Below the pieces are notes generated by a model. It saw nothing but the letters and a program-made list of their open reading frames with translations. It ran no database searches and was not told where the DNA came from. Positions 62,952 to 64,000 of a stretch of DNA of 64,000 nucleotides are shown here, one piece after another. This stretch comes from Bacteroidales bacterium. Its GTDB lineage: Bacteria > Bacteroidota > Bacteroidia > Bacteroidales > BM520. A program made the position numbers and the translations under genes. The DNA lies in the NCBI GenBank assembly GCA_031276035.1, contig JAISNV010000019.1, positions 1 through 64,000 of the forward strand, written 5' to 3'. Every line of letters starts with the position of its first letter. Position 1 is the first letter of the stretch.

Positions 62952-63090
62952 TATAGTAATATACGTTGTTTGATTTATTTAACAGAATATAAGAGTTGTT
63001 TCGTTGCTACACAATTTTCAATAACAGAAATTCATGTAGTTTCTTCCATATTAACTGTGAAGAATCTGACTCGTAATCCAATACTTAAAA

Positions 63091-63852
63091 TTACAGTTCA
63101 ATTGCTATAGGACAATGATCCGAAAACATCACATCCGAATGAATTTCAGCGGATTTCAATCTGTCTTTTAAACCTTCGGTTACAATATGATAATCTATAC
63201 GCCAGCCAAGGTTTTTAGCTCTGGCATTAGATCTAAAACTCCACCAGGTATATTGTTCCGGATCTTTATTGAATTCTCTGAAAGCATCAACTAATCCAGA
63301 ATCTACATATTTATCAAACCATTCTCTTTCTTCAGGAAGAAATCCGGACATCTTTTCATGTTTTTCAGGTTTGTTAATATCAATTGGTTTGTGGCAAATA
63401 TTATGATCGCCGCAAATCAAGATATTCGGTCGAGTTTTCTTCAAATCATTAATATAATTATGAAATAAATCCAGAAATTGCATTTTTAATCCTTGACGTT
63501 CTTCGCCTGAAGTTCCGGATGGAATATAAACACAAATTATACTAACATCTCCGATATCTGCTCTGATAACACGACCTTCGGCATCAAAGAAATCATTGCC
63601 TATACCTTTACTGAAAAAATCGATTTTCAATTTGCTGAAAATTGCTACGCCACTATAACCTTTCTTCTGTGCGGAATTAATTATAATATGTTCATATCCT
63701 AATTCCCTAAATAAATTAAGATCGATATCGCTTTCCAAAGCTTTTATTTCTTGTAAACAAAGCACATCAGGATCAACTTTTTTAAGCCAATCTAATAAAC
63801 CTTTGTTTAATGAAGCTCTGATTCCATTTACATTATACGAAATTACCTTCAT
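63091..63852 (-). CDS. xthA: Exodeoxyribonuclease III
   Basis: The product is 253 residues, the normal XthA length. The motifs are MKVISYNVNGIRASLNKG, the metal-binding Glu in VLCLQEIKA, YSGVAIFSK, a GDHNICHKPID segment (usual GDxN), and the end WRIDYHIVTEGLKDR with SDHCPIAIEL. It is an AP endonuclease and 3'-5' exonuclease of base excision repair. It starts 5 bases after metK, so it is probably read from the metK promoter outside the window. Confidence 0.94.
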   Translation of the reverse strand: MKVISYNVNGIRASLNKGLLDWLKKVDPDVLCLQEIKALESDIDLNLFRELGYEHIIINSAQKKGYSGVAIFSKLKIDFFSKGIGNDFFDAEGRVIRADIGDVSIICVYIPSGTSGEERQGLKMQFLDLFHNYINDLKKTRPNILICGDHNICHKPIDINKPEKHEKMSGFLPEEREWFDKYVDSGLVDAFREFNKDPEQYTWWSFRSNARAKNLGWRIDYHIVTEGLKDRLKSAEIHSDVMFSDHCPIAIEL

Positions 63853-63857
63853 TTAGA

Positions 63858-64000
63858 CTAATTTTTAAAGAAAATATTTTTGATTTTATCTACATAATCA
63901 AGTTTTTCCCAAGTAAACAATTCAACTTCCAATTCTTTTTCTCCCGAATATTGAGATTTAAAAACTTTTTTAACAATTTGGGGAGTCCTTCCCAAATGTC
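63858..64000 (-). CDS. metK: S-adenosylmethionine synthetase, C-terminal end only
   Basis: On the minus strand, the frame from the window edge to TAG at 63858 reads HLGRTPQIVKKVF and ends LEVELFTWEKLDYVDKIKNI plus four residues. This is the C-terminus of Bacteroidota MetK, in which VELFTWEKLDYVDK is highly characteristic. About 46 residues are visible; the rest lies beyond 64000. MetK makes S-adenosylmethionine from ATP and methionine. Confidence 0.87.
   Translation of the reverse strand, partial: HLGRTPQIVKKVFKSQYSGEKELEVELFTWEKLDYVDKIKNIFFKN

Overview
The window looks like chromosomal DNA of a low-GC member of the Bacteroidota, probably Bacteroidales. Signs are the Bacteroidota-type promoters (TTG, about 19 bases, TAnnTTTG), Bacteroidota-restricted families (a DUF3078 outer-membrane-like protein, a DUF6576-tailed rhomboid, an IgGFc-binding-type surface protein) and A/T-rich codon use. 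No plasmid, phage or insertion-sequence gene is visible.

Layout. 1-8.1 kb: a surface protein running off the left edge, an esterase-transporter pair, a convergent DUF3078-DUF456 pair and an S9 peptidase. 8.3-16.6 kb: a long plus-strand housekeeping run (small membrane protein, mutL, two rhomboids, an EEP-family protein, uvrB, smpB, an iron-sulfur protein, a small acetyltransferase). 16.7-20.4 kb: a TtcA-like enzyme, an initiator tRNA with promoter and terminator, era, der and an Hsp15-like protein. 20.4-38.1 kb: an accessory region described below. 38.3-57.8 kb: a metal-efflux neighbourhood (sensor kinase and response regulator, RND pump, adaptor, outer-membrane channel, metal-binding-looking small proteins, sigma factor), mixed with MGMT, an acyloxyacyl hydrolase, a DMT transporter, a GH3 glycosidase and a Na+/H+ antiporter. 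58-64 kb: an alpha/beta hydrolase-HAD fusion, a methyltransferase, an acetyltransferase, pruA, xthA and the 3' end of metK.

The 20.4-38.1 kb region is the most unusual part. It is a one-way series of single, functionally unrelated accessory genes: a class D beta-lactamase, NudC-like Nudix hydrolase, DUF1963, Ntn-hydrolase, alpha/beta hydrolase, several acetyltransferases, two methyltransferases, a beta-lactamase-like serine hydrolase, DUF1905, GrpB and unknowns. Many are separated by imperfect palindromes that begin with AAC at or just after a stop codon and end with GTT before the next start. One has ends matching the integron attC core consensus (GCCTAAC and GTTAAAC). This looks like an integron-type cassette array with no integrase in the window. 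It is an inference from reading; no covariance-model search was run.

The efflux region holds a second notable arrangement. The channel-adaptor pair and the RND pump lie on the same strand but are separated by about 7.2 kb of opposite-strand genes. Each part has its own copy of an almost superimposable promoter/operator with 11-base-phased GATTAGA-like repeats, so the separated parts are probably still co-regulated. Two genes appear frameshifted at poly-A runs (25.4 kb and 41.35 kb).
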